Shown in pieces: positions 61,071-64,000 of a stretch of 64,000 nt of DNA. The stretch is from assembly GCA_028023455.1 (NCBI GenBank), contig JAQFVV010012513.1, forward strand, positions 1,870,001 through 1,934,000, given 5' to 3'. The notes under the pieces are model-generated. The model saw only the letters and a program-made list of their open reading frames with translations. It was not told the DNA's origin and did no database searches. The stretch comes from Epiperipatus broadwayi (Eukaryota; Onychophora; Udeonychophora; Euonychophora; Peripatidae). The position numbers and the translations under genes are program-made. Within the stretch, counting starts at the first letter, position 1, and each line of letters opens with the position of its first letter.

Positions 61071-61461
61071 ATTGTTAGGGACTGAAGGCATAATGTTAAC
61101 CCATCAACGTAACACATTTATTAAATAGGTTGGAATCTTTTCCCAGTGAAATTTTAACATTTTCCCAATCCCAGTCGATGTTAGAATATTATTTTTAGGT
61201 AGCCAAACCGATTGAGTATTCCATGTTGGTTGGTAAATGGGTATAGCTAGTGTAAAACAAACATGGTCAATCCTTCAAGCCTTCATGACTTGTCAATCGG
61301 AGGAATAAATAAATAATATTTTTCTAATTCATTATTTTTCTATTTTCACAGACTGACCAATTTATAATTTATTCTATCTAAAGTAATGCCAAATATCTTC
61401 AGCCTAACCAATGCATTATCTCGGGGACATATTTCCAAGTAAATGTGATTGAATTACATGA
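61071..61461. other. No feature recognised
   Basis: No family match. Confidence 0.4.
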
Positions 61462-61676
61462 TTTGCTGGAGTGATAGAGTGCTAACTCTGGAAGTCAGGA
61501 TCCATAAGTCAGAGTCAGTCTTTGTCGGTTTTATGTTTGAACTTTTTATGAATTAACCAGCAATTATTTGCCTTGCATCATTTGGTACAGCTATAGAGTT
61601 ACGGTCTCTGGAAGTCAAAGTACACCAAACGCGATTCCGTTTCATTATTATTGCCGCTCGAACTTTTTATGAATTA
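61462..61676 (+). repeat. Two direct tRNA-like repeats
   Basis: Units 61462-61555 and 61577-61676 share (G)ATAGAGT, CTCTGGAAGTCA and the end GAACTTTTTATGAATTA (61539-61555, 61660-61676). A-box-like TGGTACAGCTATAGAG and B-box-like GCGATTCCG in the second unit suggest a tRNA-derived SINE dimer. The box matches are modest. Confidence 0.55.
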
Positions 61677-61679
61677 GTG

Positions 61680-62884
61680 AGCAAGAAATCATTCGACTTT
61701 TTTAATTAATTAAAAAAAAAATAATATAAAATTAAAACAAGATAAAAACAAATGTATTATCAAACATTTTACAATTTCATTTGTTTATTTATTTATTTTT
61801 TCACTACTTCACGCTAATTTCTTCTAGGTTTTGATTTTCTAACAAAACACTTCGTTCTACAGAAACCTAAAACATATTTTGAACAGCTCTTCATATATAA
61901 ATATATAAAGAAAATTTAATCGATTTTTAAATAATAACATAAAACACATCATTTGTATTAAACTGAAACAAAAGTAAAAGCTAAAAGACAGCATTTCTTT
62001 TAAACGAATGTTTTTTCTTACTTCTCCCTCATTTCTAATCCGAAAAGTGGTCGTCGACTTCTAAAAATACATTGTTGATATATTTATAAAGAAAATAAAA
62101 TAAAAGGAAAGAAAAGCGAGACTCAACTACTTTAATGCAAATTATTTGAAATGGTACTTTATAATAGCTTGAAACCTTAACATTTTTGTTTTGCAAAAAT
62201 AAAAAGAAACGTAAAATACTTAGCAGTAACACTTAATAAAATAAAATAATCATAAAAACCAAATGGTTTCTGAAAATAAAATAACAGCTTCGATTATTTA
62301 TTAAATATAGTTTAAACAACACCAACTATCAATGTATAAACGCTAACGAAATTTAGTTTAGTGGTTAATGCCTTTTATGGTTAAGTTTATGAAAGATTTA
62401 TTACTATATGGTGCATACTTTGGCAGAAAGCGGCGTTCATTCAGTAAGTAAAAGTGGTAGATTCCATTGCCGAAACTTCAAGAATCGATTTTCAAAAAAA
62501 AAAAAAACAGCCTTGCCAATTGACTGTAATTTTTGGACTTACTAATCAATATGTTGCTCAAATGTCATTTGACCTCTTGAGTAACTGGTTGTTATTTATG
62601 TAGTTATTTAATTAATAATACGCTAATGCGTTGAAGGTGAAACTATTCCACATAATTTATTTAGGCTGACTGCTTTCAGAGTTTCGTTATTCCATAATCA
62701 TAGCTTTGTAGATTGTCAACGTAATTGTATGCAAATATATTTAAATGAGAAATATTGTTTATATCTTCTATTCAAATAAATATGACATTTTCAGAATATG
62801 CAAATTATAATAAATGTAACAGTATTAGATAAACAATCCAAATAATAAAGTTTGTTATCGAATAATATTTCTGTAGTGTAATTT
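61680..62884. other. AT-rich DNA, nothing recognised
   Basis: No family match over about 1.2 kb. Confidence 0.45.
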
Positions 62885-63090
62885 TCACTACGCCATTCTC
62901 ACACAAGCTAGGAATTGTTTCTGTCTGCTTTTAACAATTTGTGGAGAGGTGTAATCAAAAACATATGACCAAAGATGTCAAAAAGATGTATGATCCCCAA
63001 GATGCATATTTCATGCTAAACCAGCACTCATCAGTTGGCCCAGATTACAATCTCTCACACATATCCTTATCATCATCTAATATACACATA
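62885..63090 (-). mobile_element. Family A copy, sub-type 2, intact ribozyme
   Basis: Shares the flank CACTACGCCATTCTCACACAAG with the copy at 4.2 kb. It holds the best hammerhead core in the window (62990-63053). The leader part of the A unit is absent. Confidence 0.72.
62990..63053 (-). ncRNA. Type I hammerhead ribozyme, best core, AUC site
   Basis: CTGATGA (63034-63028), stem II GUGCU/AGCAU with loop GGUUU, GAAA (63012-63009), stem III AU/AU with a 4-nt loop, cleavage triplet AUC, then UUGG pairing with CCAA before the core. NUC sites are generally the most readily cut. The inner stem I is only 4 bp before an internal loop, and the outer helix is unclear. Confidence 0.8.
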
Positions 63091-63510
63091 TAGATGGATA
63101 ATCACTACAGTTTATTTGATAAGTGCCAACTAACTGCCCTCACAACTTTGCCACACATCACTTTATGAAAATATGTGAATATTGTTTATTAGTCATTCAT
63201 TAGACTAAAAATTTTGCATTTTATTCATTAGTTAGATAATTTCTAGTTTAATGATTGGCTAATAAAAATTGCTAATGGAGTTTGTTTTATCTGAAAAGAA
63301 ATGTATTTACACATCACATTTTTAATTGTTTCTTTAATCTATCAACAATAGTGATATCTTTTATGTTTTGGTATACATTAAAAATATATGGATGTACAAT
63401 GGAATGCATAACCTTTATGTGTTATTCCAAGTCCTTCTATCAAATATATATATATATATGAAAAACAAAAACAAGTTAAATTCATGTAACTTGCTATCAC
63501 TTGTATTTAT

Positions 63511-63685
63511 GATCAATAGATGGCGTTTTACCAAAAACACTGAACAAGTGTAAGTTTGTCTACATAAACGATAGCTTGAAATCAGCAGACAAAACAAAAG
63601 AGATAGTGAATGCTGACTCTTTTTTCGTTTATGTAGACAAATTTACACTTGTTCGGTGTTTTTGGTAAAACGCCATCTATTGATC
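63511..63685. repeat. Fold-back element with ~65-bp arms
   Basis: GATCAATAGATGGCGTTTTA at the left is mirrored by TAAAACGCCATCTATTGATC at the right. The inner arms ACTGAACAAGTGTAAGTTTG and CAAATTTACACTTGTTCGGT also pair, as do CATAAACGA and TCGTTTATG, leaving a loop of about 45 nt. It could be a MITE-like or family B-like pair. An (AT)n run follows and then LINE-1. Confidence 0.8.
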
Positions 63686-63703
63686 ATATATATATATATA
63701 TTA

Positions 63704-64000
63704 AAGATTGATTATGATGAATTAGAAGAAGTTAAGAGTTACAAATATCTTGGTCAGATTATTAATACAGATGGAAACATAATGGAGGAAATTAATCATA
63801 GAATTAAACTTGGTTGGAGTGCAGTTTTTAACAAATGTGTTTCACCAGTTCTTACTTATGGATCTGAGACTTGGACACTTAATAGAAGAGCAATACAGAG
63901 ACTTCAGACCACTCAAAGAAGTATGGAGAGATGTATGTTGGGAGTACAAGAAGAGATCGTAAATGTAATGAATGGGTAAGAGAACAAACAGGTGTTACTG
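63704..64000 (+). pseudogene. LINE-1 fragment running off the window
   Basis: Starts inside an AT tract with KIDYDELEEVKSYKYLGQI, then NTDGNIMEEINHRIKLGWS. The segment for FGRNNLILKENMPMCLKRK is deleted in frame and the text jumps to VFNKCVSPVLTYGSETWTLN. RRAIQRLQTTQRSMERCMLG follows, then a frameshift near 63950. The missing C-terminus should continue past 64000. Confidence 0.85.

Overview
This is a strongly AT-rich animal genomic window made almost entirely of decayed mobile elements and simple repeats. I find no convincing host protein-coding gene, functional tRNA, rRNA or CRISPR array. Frequent (AT)n tracts, a long (TATC)n microsatellite, RTE-type LINEs, Penelope-like elements (PLEs) with GIY-YIG nuclease domains, hAT remnants and tRNA-derived SINEs fit an invertebrate metazoan. 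The SINE and LINE mixture looks to me like a mollusc, perhaps a cephalopod, but that is an impression and not shown by the sequence.

Families named here. LINE-1 (RTE-like; copies at 0.1, 29.2, 30.8, 35.2, 36.2, 57.8, 60.9 and 63.7 kb) ends in (GAT)n. LINE-2 (zinc-knuckle C-terminus; 7.1, 9.4, 16.5, 41.4, 48.5 and 50.6 kb) ends in (CATCA)n. LINE-3 (15.8 and 17.5 kb) and LINE-4 (31.5 kb) are single degenerate copies. PLE-1 (14.2, 39.2, 51.6-54.1 kb) and PLE-2 (7.7, 49.7, 56.7 kb) are two Penelope-like lineages. Family A is a roughly 350-bp repeat with a type I hammerhead ribozyme and a tRNA-like end. Families B, D and E are short PLE-like or retrozyme-like repeats. Family F is a hairpin (fold-back) element. 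A tRNA-derived SINE (SINE-T) has five copies, four with clear target-site duplications.

The main result is that several unrelated-looking families share one RNA signature, CUGANGA, then a short hairpin, then GAAA, which is the catalytic core layout of the hammerhead ribozyme. In family A the whole fold can be drawn: stem I, stem II, a very short stem III and a cleavable AUA or AUC site. It lies next to a tRNA-like box, as in the SINE-like hammerhead repeats of schistosomes (SM-alpha). Families B, D and E also share an unusual arrangement: a partial inverted unit, a partial direct unit, then a longer direct unit (-,+,+, or its mirror image). This resembles the inverted fragment plus pseudo-LTR layout known for Penelope elements.

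Layout: 0-1 kb LINE-1; 1.9-6.9 kb A and B repeats; 7.1-9.8 kb a LINE-2 split by 1.7 kb of nested PLE-2 and family E; 10.3-11.1 kb an A pair; 12.7-13.7 kb an F pair; 14.2-15.1 kb PLE-1 with a hAT remnant in it; 15.8-17.6 kb LINE-3 apparently split by LINE-2; 18.7-19.0 kb microsatellite; 21-23.6 kb A and D repeats; 29.2-32.2 kb three LINE remnants and a B trimer; 35.2-37.3 kb two LINE-1 fragments; 39.2-40.6 kb PLE-1 tails and D; 45.8-47.6 kb B and A; 49.7-54.1 kb PLE-2 tails, a near-perfect 458-bp palindrome and the best PLE-1 copy; 55.3-58.7 kb SINEs, D, LINE-1 and B; 60.2-64 kb tRNA-like repeats, A, a fold-back and LINE-1. The stretches between are AT-rich DNA in which I recognise nothing.
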